NCBI GenBank assembly: GCA_041920565.1
Contig: JBHGXS010000067.1
Span: forward strand, 62,001-126,000
Origin: JAGHKQ01 sp041920565
GTDB lineage: Bacteria > Bacillota > Bacilli > Bacillales > Bacillaceae_G
Direction of reading: 5' to 3'
Length of the DNA: 64,000 bases
The position numbers and the translations under genes are program-made. Each line of letters opens with the position of its first letter. Position 1 is the stretch's first letter. Shown piece after piece: positions 51,572 to 60,569 of this stretch. Under the pieces are notes generated by a model, which was given only the letters and a program-made list of their open reading frames with translations, ran no database searches and had not been told where the DNA came from.

Positions 51572-52768
51572 CTAACTTTTTATCAGGAGATCGATATATT
51601 TCTTAGAATTAAGGTTATAACTATAGAACTGCTTTAATTGTGAGTAATCAAAATTAGAAGGACATAGACTAATCTCAACTAACTTATCTGCAATCCCTTC
51701 TCTCTGATTCTCTACATTTTCAAATAACTCATTTAGAGGGGAACCAACGTTTAAAATCAGTTTATCTGCATAAAGATAATCAATAATTTTACTAGGAATT
51801 TGACTTGTACTCTTATTGTTTAAGTTAATTAACAAGTCCATCTTTCTCATAATATTAATAATCTCACTTCTATCCTTAAATGTATTTATAATGATAGGAA
51901 GAGTTTTTATATCAAGACCCTCAGCAACCAGAAATTCTTCTAACGCAGTGATATTACCAAAATAATGAAAAACTATCTTTGGATTCTTCTTGCTAGCTAT
52001 GCTTAAGCCATGAATAAATTCAACTGGACTTCTAATTCCTTTATAAAAGGATCCTGCATACATTATATTAAACTTATTTTTGTCTACTCTATAATTACTT
52101 TTACCTGATTCTTCTTCAAAAAGTTGAGGAATAACATAGATTTTTGATTTATCTACCCCTAGATTGGTATAACATTCTATAGCACTTTCTGTAGGTATTA
52201 CTATCGAATTTACATTTCCGAGTACAATTGATTCAAGTAGCCTATCATACTTTCTTATCTCTCGATCAGGGTTATAAGAGAATGGATCCCCATAATCAGC
52301 TACCCAATTTATATGAGGGACATCTTTTTTTAATAGGTGCCCTGTAATATGTGTAGACACAGGTAATCCTACAGTTACCATGGCTACACTATTATTATGC
52401 AATCTGTTTCTTTTAACATAACGGTACGCATTTATAGCCCATTCTATTGTTCGATCAGGCCAGATAAGAAAATTATATAATTTTTTCAAACCCTTAATGA
52501 AAATGTTACTACGAGAGTCTTTTAATATATTTTGATTAATGTCCCATCTATTTTTTTCTTTATGAAGTAAAAAGCCAGGTTTAACTTGGTGAATAGTTAT
52601 ATTATCCATATTTTGAGTATTTATTGCTTCATACATGCCATTATGCGGTAATACAAGATCCACATGATACCCCTCTTGCAATAAGGCAGTCACAATTCCT
52701 TTCACATGAAAAGCTCGAGCCACATTTTCTGGATAATACCAGTAACTAATTACTAATACTCTCTTCAT
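51572..52768 (-). CDS. GT4-like glycosyltransferase
   Basis: A 398-residue GT-B protein. It begins KRVLVISYWYYPENVARAFH, a pattern common among WbuB-type glycosyltransferases, has IMYAGSFYKGIRSPVEFIHG at the start of the second domain and NNKSTSQIPSKIIDYLYADK in the donor site. The usual second Glu motif is weak. It precedes the acyltransferase gene by about 74 bases and is separated from the heparinase-like gene by an IS remnant. Confidence 0.78.
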   Translation of the reverse strand: MKRVLVISYWYYPENVARAFHVKGIVTALLQEGYHVDLVLPHNGMYEAINTQNMDNITIHQVKPGFLLHKEKNRWDINQNILKDSRSNIFIKGLKKLYNFLIWPDRTIEWAINAYRYVKRNRLHNNSVAMVTVGLPVSTHITGHLLKKDVPHINWVADYGDPFSYNPDREIRKYDRLLESIVLGNVNSIVIPTESAIECYTNLGVDKSKIYVIPQLFEEESGKSNYRVDKNKFNIMYAGSFYKGIRSPVEFIHGLSIASKKNPKIVFHYFGNITALEEFLVAEGLDIKTLPIIINTFKDRSEIINIMRKMDLLINLNNKSTSQIPSKIIDYLYADKLILNVGSPLNELFENVENQREGIADKLVEISLCPSNFDYSQLKQFYSYNLNSKKYIDLLIKS

Positions 52769-52881
52769 TTTCTATGATAAATCCCTTCTAAAATTCATTT
52801 GTTTCTGTAATCTGTATAATAAAAGGCAAACAAAAGTTTTACTATTTCCTTTGCTAAAAAACTCTAACTATGGTACCATAT

Positions 52882-53021
52882 CAGGCTTGTTGATTAACTA
52901 GAAAAAAACCAAAATATACAAAAAAAGAACACCTTTCTTCAATAGACTGGCAACGGGCCATCGATTTCGTGCTCAAACGAGCTCGAGAGAATTTTCCTAT
53001 TTCGGTTAATCAACACCCCTG
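52882..53021 (+). mobile_element. 140-base IS remnant with both inverted repeats
   Basis: Left repeat CAGGCTTGTTGATTAAC (52882-52898) and right repeat GTTAATCAACACCCCTG (53005-53021) are inverted copies with 15 of 17 bases equal. Between them are about 40 bases like the left end at 44407 and then 28 codons, IDWQRAIDFVLKRARENFP onward, that look like the C-terminus of the same transposase. It is an internal deletion derivative; no target duplication was recognised. Confidence 0.65.
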
Positions 53022-53031
53022 TTAAGAAATA

Positions 53032-55260
53032 TTATTTTATTTTCATAATTCTTCCATAACCATTGGAGTAATAATTAAATTCTTGATAAGGAATATCAGA
53101 TCCAAAGTCTGTTATTATCACTTTATTTTCATAAATTTTTATTTGTCTATAAACTTTCTTACCATAGCCACTATGGCATCCTATGAAACTGTTATATTTA
53201 AACTCCAAACACTCACTATGTGTTTTATTTTGCATACTAAATAGGCCTTTTAATCCATCGGAAAAATAGTTTTGTTCTCTACTATCTGACTGAACTGTAA
53301 AATGAGATTTTGTTGACCTGAACAAATTTCTTTTTTCAGGTATAGGTGTGTATAAATATGTTCCCGGGTCTTTTATAATATCTTTACCATCAATCATTAA
53401 TTCAATACTAAGCTGGTCATTATGATCGTGACTTCCTTTTCCTTTACTGCCAAGCGCACCGCATCTTATAGCCAGATAAAAATTTGCAGATTTAAAAATA
53501 TATAGACCAAACTTCGGATAAGCAATCGTATTTATGTTATAAAGTAAATTTGATTCAGAGTGAAAGGTATACTCCATAAACTGATTTTGATTCTTTAATT
53601 GCTGTATTGCCTTTTTATCCTGTTCGTTAGTCAAAACTTCAAAATTGTTATGTGCTTTAAATTCTAAAGAATCTATTTTATCCTTTTTAACTTTCTCTTC
53701 TACCATATTTCTAATTAGTTCATATTCTACAGATGGTATGTTTACAAAATTAAAGAAATCCGTCCTTTTAAATAAAGCATTAATTCCGGCTACTAGAAAA
53801 CGATGATCTAGGAACTTCTCATCCCAATAATTTTCTTCACTATTTAATGAGTCATAATGTTTTAAATTCAAGTATATTCGCTTTGCTTCTTTAACTGTTA
53901 ATAAATTGTATAAAGATTGTATCTTGAAAAAGCGTCCACTATCATTATCACCAAATTGAGCTATTTCCCCATTGGGTTTAGTTATATCAACTATAAATTT
54001 AGCTACTTTTTCTAACCTATCTATATACCAATCAGGAAATAATTGGTTATTTTTCATATTCCAAAATTTACTTGAATCAGGCTTAAAGCCTTGTTTTTTA
54101 CAAATGCGAATATGAGCTTGTAAATCATAATCTTGCAATAACTTTTCTTTCTCTATAGGCAATGCTAGGGCTAAGGCTGTTGCATACAATATTAATTCAC
54201 CTGATAAACGATGGTAAGCAGTTGAGTGTTCAAAATTTGAACCTTCTTCATAAAATTGAAATGCCATTTCTTGAATTAATTCTTGAAATGAAAAACATAA
54301 CCAGTTTGATATTTCCTTTGTAATAGGCAGATATGCAGCGATAAAAAATAATCCTACAATATTAGATAAGTAATGGTTATTTCTTATTTCTTTATCACGT
54401 TCTAAATGTTTAAAAATGAATTTCCCATGATCATATATTGAAAGGGTCAATATTTTTTCAAATTCTTTATCAAATGTTGCTCCTTGTACCTTGAATAAAT
54501 CATACACAAACAGCCAATTAGCAGCTCGAATTGAAACATCCATAGTACATGCCCAATTCACACCAAAACTAGGAGGATTAGTAGAAATAAAATCAAGTAC
54601 CTCATCCTGAAATTCTCTAACATATACTTCAGGACTATAGAAACCTTCTTTTCCTTCCTTCGCTAATGTGTACGCCCATACAAACTGAACTAAATGTTGC
54701 ATTCTTGAAAGTTCCCATGGAACTTTCACATCGACTCCTGGATGCTTACCAAAAACCATTTCAGAATAATGTTTTTTTGAATCCCAACAATAGCCAGACT
54801 TAAAATCTATTCGCCAATCTATCGGTGAATAATTATCAGATATTTTACTTCTGACATATTTACTATAAGACAGGTTTTTTTTATTAATTAAAGTGTCTAT
54901 CCATTTATTATCCTTATCTACTTCAATCTCCTTTGAAGTATACTTATAGCCTTCTAAACCTTGGCAATCCATATTATATTTAACATTAACCCATCCAGAC
55001 CCTAATAAGTCAAAATAATGTTTAATATAAAGTGAAGTTAGTTCCTTTATTTCAATTAATTCTTTTTTATCAAACTCGTACTTAACTGGTTTTGATAAAA
55101 TATTATCTAATTTATATTCATTGAGTTCTTTTGAATAACTCGAAAACAGACTATCTTTCAAAAGTTCAATTTTTCTAGATGCTTTATTAGATATTTTCCT
55201 TAGTATCTTATCCAGAAATTCGTTTACAGATAATTTCTGCATTTTTCTAAGATAATACAA
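53032..55260 (-). CDS. Heparinase II/III-family polysaccharide enzyme
   Basis: A 742-residue protein with an alpha/alpha-toroid N-terminal half (RMQHLVQFVWAYTLA, IRAANWLFVYDL, RNNHYLSNIVGLFF) and a C-terminal beta domain with KGKGSHDHNDQLSIELMIDG, the heparinase II/III signature. Families of this type cleave uronic-acid polymers; in capsule loci they may trim or modify the polymer. No signal peptide is seen. TTG 55260 is the probable start, with AGGTG 8 bases upstream; ATG at codon 7 is possible. Very AT-rich. Confidence 0.82.
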   Translation of the reverse strand: MYYLRKMQKLSVNEFLDKILRKISNKASRKIELLKDSLFSSYSKELNEYKLDNILSKPVKYEFDKKELIEIKELTSLYIKHYFDLLGSGWVNVKYNMDCQGLEGYKYTSKEIEVDKDNKWIDTLINKKNLSYSKYVRSKISDNYSPIDWRIDFKSGYCWDSKKHYSEMVFGKHPGVDVKVPWELSRMQHLVQFVWAYTLAKEGKEGFYSPEVYVREFQDEVLDFISTNPPSFGVNWACTMDVSIRAANWLFVYDLFKVQGATFDKEFEKILTLSIYDHGKFIFKHLERDKEIRNNHYLSNIVGLFFIAAYLPITKEISNWLCFSFQELIQEMAFQFYEEGSNFEHSTAYHRLSGELILYATALALALPIEKEKLLQDYDLQAHIRICKKQGFKPDSSKFWNMKNNQLFPDWYIDRLEKVAKFIVDITKPNGEIAQFGDNDSGRFFKIQSLYNLLTVKEAKRIYLNLKHYDSLNSEENYWDEKFLDHRFLVAGINALFKRTDFFNFVNIPSVEYELIRNMVEEKVKKDKIDSLEFKAHNNFEVLTNEQDKKAIQQLKNQNQFMEYTFHSESNLLYNINTIAYPKFGLYIFKSANFYLAIRCGALGSKGKGSHDHNDQLSIELMIDGKDIIKDPGTYLYTPIPEKRNLFRSTKSHFTVQSDSREQNYFSDGLKGLFSMQNKTHSECLEFKYNSFIGCHSGYGKKVYRQIKIYENKVIITDFGSDIPYQEFNYYSNGYGRIMKIK

Positions 55261-55278
55261 TATATCATCACCTATCTC

Positions 55279-56595
55279 CTAAGCTTTTGGATTTTCTAAA
55301 CATCTACCTTGATATGATTTAAAAATGCTTTCTTCTTTCTTTATTACCCTAAAAACAAATATATATTGCAGAATCAATATGAAAAATGCATTAAAGACTT
55401 GTGTCCACGCAATTCCAATAATAGAAAAATTTTGCCCAACGAAATAATTAATTAGTAGAATAATAGGCGTAGATATTATATTTACGAAAAAATTCTCTTT
55501 CATTCTTCCTAAAGCCATCAACATAATTGCAGAAATTGCGTACGATGAATACAATACATATTTAATCATTAAGATACCTGTATACATCACTGTATTTGCA
55601 TATGACTCTCCATAAAAGATAGGAACAAACACTGTAGCCCCAATATAAACCATTACGCCCACAAAAATACTTATTATTAAAGCCTTTTTTTGTATATTAA
55701 AAGTCATTTGTTTTAATACATTAATATCTTTATTTTTTTCTGTGAGGTACGGTGTATAAATACTTTGTAAAGTAGCTGTAACTTGAGTTGCTCCTAAAAG
55801 AAATATGGTTGCTATTGCATAATATCCCATTTCAGTTCGGTCTGTAATAAAGTTATCCATAATAATAATATCTGTATAGTTACCTACATTATTGGTGAAA
55901 TTGGCTAAAAAACTAAAGAAAGCAATGCTCCAAAATGTAGAGGGCATTTTTTGAGTTATATTATTTGAAAGTTTAATGGATCCCGTTTCTTTAAAAAGAG
56001 GAAATAATCCTAAAACTAGTCCTAGAACTGTAGAGACAATAAATCCTTTGAGACCAAAAAGCCATGTACCTATAATAATAAATAAAGCATTTTGTACTTT
56101 TATTATTGATTGTATAATAGCCATCCGACTTACTTTTTTTAAAGCTAATAGATAACTCATTAAAATATTAGTCAAAGCAAGCATTGGCACACACAATGTA
56201 TATAAACTCCATTGAGGTACAGAATACCTTGAAGAAAATATTAACAACAGATTAAATAATAAAACTGCAACTATACAAAAAATTATACTTTTTCGAATTG
56301 TATAGTAAAGCAGATATCTTTTTTCATTTTCGGCTCCTTGTTCTGAACAATACTTTAATATTGCGGTGTCTAAACCAAAAGTACCTATTAAAACAGCTAA
56401 TGTTAAATAAGTCTGTAAACTTTTTATTTGTGCCATATTTTCAGGACTAATAAATTTTGCAACTAAAATGACACTTCCAAATCCCACAAACTGCACTAGA
56501 AATTTTGTTAATAACAGACTAAAAAAACCTTTTTTTCTTAGTTGCTCTATACTATTACGAACTTTTCTATCGATGGTCATCAAGTGATGATTCAT
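55279..56595 (-). CDS. Wzx-type oligosaccharide flippase
   Basis: A 438-residue polytopic protein (about 12 to 14 segments) of the MOP superfamily. The N-terminal block LLTKFLVQFVGFGSVILVAKFISPENMAQ (given by its ends) is typical of PST transporters, which carry undecaprenyl-linked repeat units outward. AAGGAG is 8 bases before the ATG. It follows a glycosyltransferase by 2 bases and pairs functionally with the Wzy-like protein. Confidence 0.85.
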   Translation of the reverse strand: MNHHLMTIDRKVRNSIEQLRKKGFFSLLLTKFLVQFVGFGSVILVAKFISPENMAQIKSLQTYLTLAVLIGTFGLDTAILKYCSEQGAENEKRYLLYYTIRKSIIFCIVAVLLFNLLLIFSSRYSVPQWSLYTLCVPMLALTNILMSYLLALKKVSRMAIIQSIIKVQNALFIIIGTWLFGLKGFIVSTVLGLVLGLFPLFKETGSIKLSNNITQKMPSTFWSIAFFSFLANFTNNVGNYTDIIIMDNFITDRTEMGYYAIATIFLLGATQVTATLQSIYTPYLTEKNKDINVLKQMTFNIQKKALIISIFVGVMVYIGATVFVPIFYGESYANTVMYTGILMIKYVLYSSYAISAIMLMALGRMKENFFVNIISTPIILLINYFVGQNFSIIGIAWTQVFNAFFILILQYIFVFRVIKKEESIFKSYQGRCLENPKA

Positions 56596-56597
56596 GT

Positions 56598-57572
56598 TTA
56601 TTTCTCCTTAAAAGTCACACCTTGAATACACTGTTCAATTTTAGATACAAAATCATTTAGATTTCGATTTTCAAACAGTATTGTGCCCTTTGGACGCTTG
56701 CAAACATTACTTGCAACTGCTTCACAGTTAAAATAAATAGCTTCCTCAATGCTTATACCATAAGCATCACTATAAGTAGGTCTAACCATGATTTGCGCCT
56801 TCTTAAATAAAGGCCACAATTCTTTTTGCCCTGTAAGAAATAAAATATTATTATCTAAGTTATATCCCTTGATTTTATTCGAAATAGTATTGAAGTAATC
56901 CTCGTTACCTATTTCCGCCAAGGCGAAGATTAACCCTATTTTTGGATACTTTCTCTTTAAAAGCCTTATCGCTTCTATACACATATCTATCCCATATAAA
57001 TCTATACCTTGGTAGAATTCTATTTTGGAAGCATTACCAATTAATATGTGATCATGTGAATTTATAAACTCAAATACTTCGTCACTATAAGTTGACAGAA
57101 TGCCTCCCTCATCTTCCAGAGGAGGAGGAAGGAAAGGTGATTTTACAACAATTCGTTTTGGGAGCTGTATATTATTTTTTATATATCCGTCTCTCAAGTG
57201 CTCTCCAACAAGTACACACTGGTCTAATTTTTTTATAAATAGATTTGTTATTATTTTTTTTAAACGACTAAATGTGTCTAAAACTCTTATGGAATGGTTT
57301 TGTAAAATTATTTCACATTTAAATGGCCTTAATATTAATGCAATCATAGTTAGCATAGTAAATCCATTTAAATGAAAAGTGTGCTTTTGTGGCGATATTA
57401 TGCAATTGAGAATTAAAAATTTCCATTTCTTTAAAACATTCATTTTATCAAAATCAATAAATTCTACTTTCTTTCCTTGCTTCTCCAGAATCTTGCTGTA
57501 TCTATATATATACACACTTACACCACCTAATGGAGGCGGATAAGGCCCTATCAGAAAGTATTTTTCACTCAT
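56598..57572 (-). CDS. GT4-like glycosyltransferase
   Basis: A 324-residue protein. It starts KYFLIGPYPPPLGGVSVYIYR, the Gly-rich N-terminal loop of GT-B enzymes, and ends with the donor-site region VRPTYSDAYGISIEEAIYF followed by CEAVASNVCKRPKG. Shorter than usual GT4 enzymes but with both domains recognisable. It lies upstream of wzx with a 2-base gap; a 177-base spacer without any feature that I can name separates it from the sugar transferase. Confidence 0.8.
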   Translation of the reverse strand: MSEKYFLIGPYPPPLGGVSVYIYRYSKILEKQGKKVEFIDFDKMNVLKKWKFLILNCIISPQKHTFHLNGFTMLTMIALILRPFKCEIILQNHSIRVLDTFSRLKKIITNLFIKKLDQCVLVGEHLRDGYIKNNIQLPKRIVVKSPFLPPPLEDEGGILSTYSDEVFEFINSHDHILIGNASKIEFYQGIDLYGIDMCIEAIRLLKRKYPKIGLIFALAEIGNEDYFNTISNKIKGYNLDNNILFLTGQKELWPLFKKAQIMVRPTYSDAYGISIEEAIYFNCEAVASNVCKRPKGTILFENRNLNDFVSKIEQCIQGVTFKEK

Positions 57573-57749
57573 AATCCTCTATTCCCTCTTAAGTTTATTA
57601 GATACATCAAACTCAATCATCATGATAATATATCTAATATTATTTGCTGTAGCATCAATACTGCATCTAAAAGTGCTAGATATACGTCTCTTTATTAACA
57701 GATTTTATGCCCTACCCTTCTTTTTCAAATAGAACATAATAACCACTAT

Positions 57750-58436
57750 TTAATAAGCCCCTTTACGTAACAAAACTAATAAAACGGTTTTAAAGAGGAT
57801 AACAATATCTAGTTTCAATGATTGGTTATATATATAGTACAATTCTATATCTACTCGTTCAGGATATCCTACATCGCTTCTTCCACTTACCTGCCAGTAA
57901 CCAGTTACTCCGGGTTTTACGGATAAGAAATCTGAAGTCCTAGAACCATATTCCTTCAACTCTTCTCTCACAACTGGCCTTGGACCAACCAAGCTCATAT
58001 CACCCTTGAGAACATTAATAAATTGTGGTAATTCATCTAAGCTAGTTTTTCTTAAGAATCTGCCTACTTTTGTAATACGTGGATCTTCATGCTGTTCTAA
58101 CTTATAGTTATTTATTAAATATTTTTCATAAAGTTTTTTATTTGCTTTCAATTTTTCTTCTGCATTCATGACCATGGAGCGAAATTTATAAATATAGAAT
58201 ATCTGTCCGTCTTTCCCTATCCTTTTTTGCTTAAAGAAAACCTGCCCTTTTGCATCTCCAAATTGATATAGCAATGGAATGATAATAAAAAACGGAGAAA
58301 ACACTATAAGTCCTATGATTGCTCCAACTATATCTATTAACCTTTTAACTACTAAATAAAGGCTATAACTTATCCCCCTCTGCTTTACTGAGGGGGTAGA
58401 AATAACATATGTCTCATTGAGTTTAGGCTCTGCCAC
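57750..58436 (-). CDS. Initiating sugar-phosphate transferase (EpsL/WcaJ type)
   Basis: A 228-residue bacterial sugar transferase that moves a sugar phosphate from a UDP-sugar to undecaprenyl phosphate and so starts the repeat unit. One membrane helix (about 33-55) is followed by QKRIGKDGQIFYIYKFRSMV, TSLDELPQFINVLKGDMSLV, GPRPVVREE and GVTGYWQVSGRSDV. GTG 58436 is the start: AAGGAG lies 8 bases upstream; the GTG at 58445 overlaps that site and the galU stop. Directly follows galU. Confidence 0.92.
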   Translation of the reverse strand: MAEPKLNETYVISTPSVKQRGISYSLYLVVKRLIDIVGAIIGLIVFSPFFIIIPLLYQFGDAKGQVFFKQKRIGKDGQIFYIYKFRSMVMNAEEKLKANKKLYEKYLINNYKLEQHEDPRITKVGRFLRKTSLDELPQFINVLKGDMSLVGPRPVVREELKEYGSRTSDFLSVKPGVTGYWQVSGRSDVGYPERVDIELYYIYNQSLKLDIVILFKTVLLVLLRKGAY

Positions 58437-58441
58437 CGTTT

Positions 58442-59326
58442 TCACTCCTTAACTAAATTCTCTTCAACTTGTAACTGCATAAATTTTAATAACTCTGTTC
58501 GTAAACCCTCATGCTGCAAAGCAAACTCAATCGTTGTCTGAATAAACCCTAACTTCTCCCCAACGTCATAACGCTTGCCTTCAAAATCATATGCAAATAC
58601 ACGTTGAATCTCATTTAAACGTTGAATGGCATCCGTTAACTGAATCTCTCCGCCTGCACCTACTTGCTGCTCTTCTAGGAACATAAAGATCTCTGGCATT
58701 AACACATAACGTCCCATAATTGCTAGATTAGAAGGAGCTGTTCCCGGTACCGGTTTCTCAACGAATTGACGAACTTGATAACGGCGGCCTGCTTGATCTA
58801 ACGGATCAATGATTCCGTAACGATGCGTTTCATTATCTGCAACCGTTTGTACTCCGATGACGGATGCGCCTGTTTTTTCGTATTCATCCATTAATTGGCG
58901 CAGACTTGGTTTTTCTGCTTGGACGATATCGTCTCCAAGAAGTACCGCAAATGGTTCATTTCCAATAAAATTTCGCGCACACCATACGGCATGTCCTAAA
59001 CCTTTTGGTTCTTTTTGCCGTATGTAATGAATATCGACCATTTTAGAGGAGGCTTGTACTTTTTCCAACAGCTCGTACTTGCCTTTTTCTAATAGGTTTT
59101 GTTCTAGTTCAAATGCGTGGTCGAAGTGGTCCTCGATTGCGCGTTTGCCTTTGCCGGTAACGATGATGATATCTTCAATGCCGGATTCAATGGCTTCTTC
59201 GACTATGTACTGGATGGTTGGTTTATCTACAATCGGCAGCATTTCTTTCGGCATAGCTTTTGTTGCCGGTAAAAAGCGTGTGCCTAAGCCGGCTGCCGGA
59301 ATAATAGCTTTTCTTACTTTTTTCAA
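58442..59326 (-). CDS. galU: UTP-glucose-1-phosphate uridylyltransferase
   Basis: A 294-residue enzyme (GalU/GtaB) that makes UDP-glucose for surface polysaccharides and glycolipids. N-terminal IPAAGLGTRFLPATKAMPKE is the nucleotide-binding signature, with PIVDKPTIQYIVEEA and FAVLLGDDIV. TTG 59326 is the start, 7 bases after AAGGGGGT. Its base composition is that of the chromosome core rather than the AT-rich genes after it. First gene after the structured RNA and terminator. Confidence 0.95.
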   Translation of the reverse strand: MKKVRKAIIPAAGLGTRFLPATKAMPKEMLPIVDKPTIQYIVEEAIESGIEDIIIVTGKGKRAIEDHFDHAFELEQNLLEKGKYELLEKVQASSKMVDIHYIRQKEPKGLGHAVWCARNFIGNEPFAVLLGDDIVQAEKPSLRQLMDEYEKTGASVIGVQTVADNETHRYGIIDPLDQAGRRYQVRQFVEKPVPGTAPSNLAIMGRYVLMPEIFMFLEEQQVGAGGEIQLTDAIQRLNEIQRVFAYDFEGKRYDVGEKLGFIQTTIEFALQHEGLRTELLKFMQLQVEENLVKE

Positions 59327-59562
59327 ATTTTTAACCCCCTTGTAATAGAAACTTTAAAATCAATTGGTAGAATGAGGATGTGATGTATATAACTGACTAT
59401 TCGTTTCTGTATCTGGTCTGACTGAATCCAAGGCGAATGATTATATATTGCAAAACTTTTCCATTTTTATAAGCATTTACTCCTCCAAAAATGCTGGTAC
59501 CGGATGGAAGCATAGACATGATGCAGATGAAGAAACCAATCAGTTATATATACATAAAAACT

Positions 59563-59606
59563 CTAGTTATGTTGTCTCTGATAGAAACAAGATAGCTAGA
59601 GTTTCT
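59563..59606 (-). terminator. Terminator between the structured RNA and galU
   Basis: AAACTCTAG (59568-59576) pairs with CTAGAGTTT (59596-59604), with TTGT/ACAA continuing the stem inside; on the minus strand it is followed by TTTTTAT. It would stop transcription before galU unless bypassed. Confidence 0.8.
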
Positions 59607-59626
59607 ATATGTTTATTTATATAAAT

Positions 59627-59746
59627 TCGGGCATCTAACCCGCCCTCACATCACACCTCCGACGACTGGCGTCTAAGGTATTTGGTATACCCACAGTGTG
59701 ACCGAGTGCCTCCGTTGATAATGGTCAGGAGACATCACCAGTTCTT
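59627..59746 (-). ncRNA. Candidate EAR (eps-associated) antitermination RNA
   Basis: The 120-base gap after ywqE is GC-richer than its surroundings and rich in short helices on the minus strand: TGACC/GGTCA (59723-59727 with 59699-59703), GGTAT/ATACC, GACG/CGTC (59661-59664 with 59670-59673) and GGGC/GCCC (59629-59632 with 59642-59645). It has no reading frame. Position inside an exopolysaccharide operon and just before an intrinsic terminator is that of the EAR element (epsC motif), which makes RNA polymerase ignore downstream terminators in B. subtilis eps. Recognition is by context and layout, not by a model search. Confidence 0.7.
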
Positions 59747-59748
59747 AA

Positions 59749-60516
59749 TCAGAAGATTCTGAACAACTTTTTCTTGCGGATGCGTTCCGGTTCTTGTTTG
59801 TAAATTCCTTTTCCTCCAATTATTCCATAAACTGTGTCTTGAAATTGAGATATTGTATTTTCTCCGAATTCTTTTCCTATTACGTCGTATGCTTCTCTTA
59901 ATTTGAATGAACGGCCGGATGTGTTGTGGGCATCCGATGCAACAACATGCGCTAAGCCGTGTTCAATCAACTCTAGGGAAAACTTTTTAATTTTCTTTCC
60001 GAAGTCCCCGGTAAGGCTGGAAGCCGTGACTTGTGATAAAGCGCCCTTTTCAATGAGATTAAATAATATTTCCGGACGCTCTATAATCTCTGCATTCCGC
60101 TCCGGATGTGCAATGATTGGAGTCATGCCCTGAAGCTGAATGTCATACAACAAAGTTTGCGCATAGCGCGGTACATGATTAGACGGAAATTCGATTAGTA
60201 TATATTTATTGGTCTCATTTAGTGTTGCGATGTGTTGAAGAGCATAATCTTGCAAGATTTCACCGTATAATCGGACTTCTTGGCCCGGCAAGATGGTTAA
60301 CGGAACTCCTTTTTGATACAATTGTTCGTTTAAACCTTTCACTTGATTAAGAATCAATTGCTTCTCATTTATATATCTCCCGTTTTGGTGATGAGGTGTT
60401 GCGACGATGGTGTGTATGCCTTGGTTGACAGCTTGTTTTGCCATGAGAATGGCTTCTTCCATATTTTGTGGTCCGTCATCTATACCAGGTAATATGTGAC
60501 AATGCAAATCAATCAT
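59749..60516 (-). CDS. ywqE: Tyrosine-protein phosphatase of the PHP type (YwqE/CapC)
   Basis: A 255-residue metal-dependent phosphatase that reverses tyrosine phosphorylation of the CapB kinase and other targets. The PHP motif DLHCHILPGIDDGPQN is at the N-terminus, followed by TIVATPHHQNGRY, APIIAHPERN-like TPIIAHPERNAEI and VVASDAHNTSGRSF, giving all metal-binding His and Asp residues. ATG 60516 lies 8 bases after AAAAGGGAGG; the frame extends 13 codons upstream without support. Confidence 0.93.
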   Translation of the reverse strand: MIDLHCHILPGIDDGPQNMEEAILMAKQAVNQGIHTIVATPHHQNGRYINEKQLILNQVKGLNEQLYQKGVPLTILPGQEVRLYGEILQDYALQHIATLNETNKYILIEFPSNHVPRYAQTLLYDIQLQGMTPIIAHPERNAEIIERPEILFNLIEKGALSQVTASSLTGDFGKKIKKFSLELIEHGLAHVVASDAHNTSGRSFKLREAYDVIGKEFGENTISQFQDTVYGIIGGKGIYKQEPERIRKKKLFRIF

Positions 60517-60569
60517 TGGATTCCCTCCCTTTTGTAAGGGGGAATGCATAGTCATCTATGCATTCCGTT

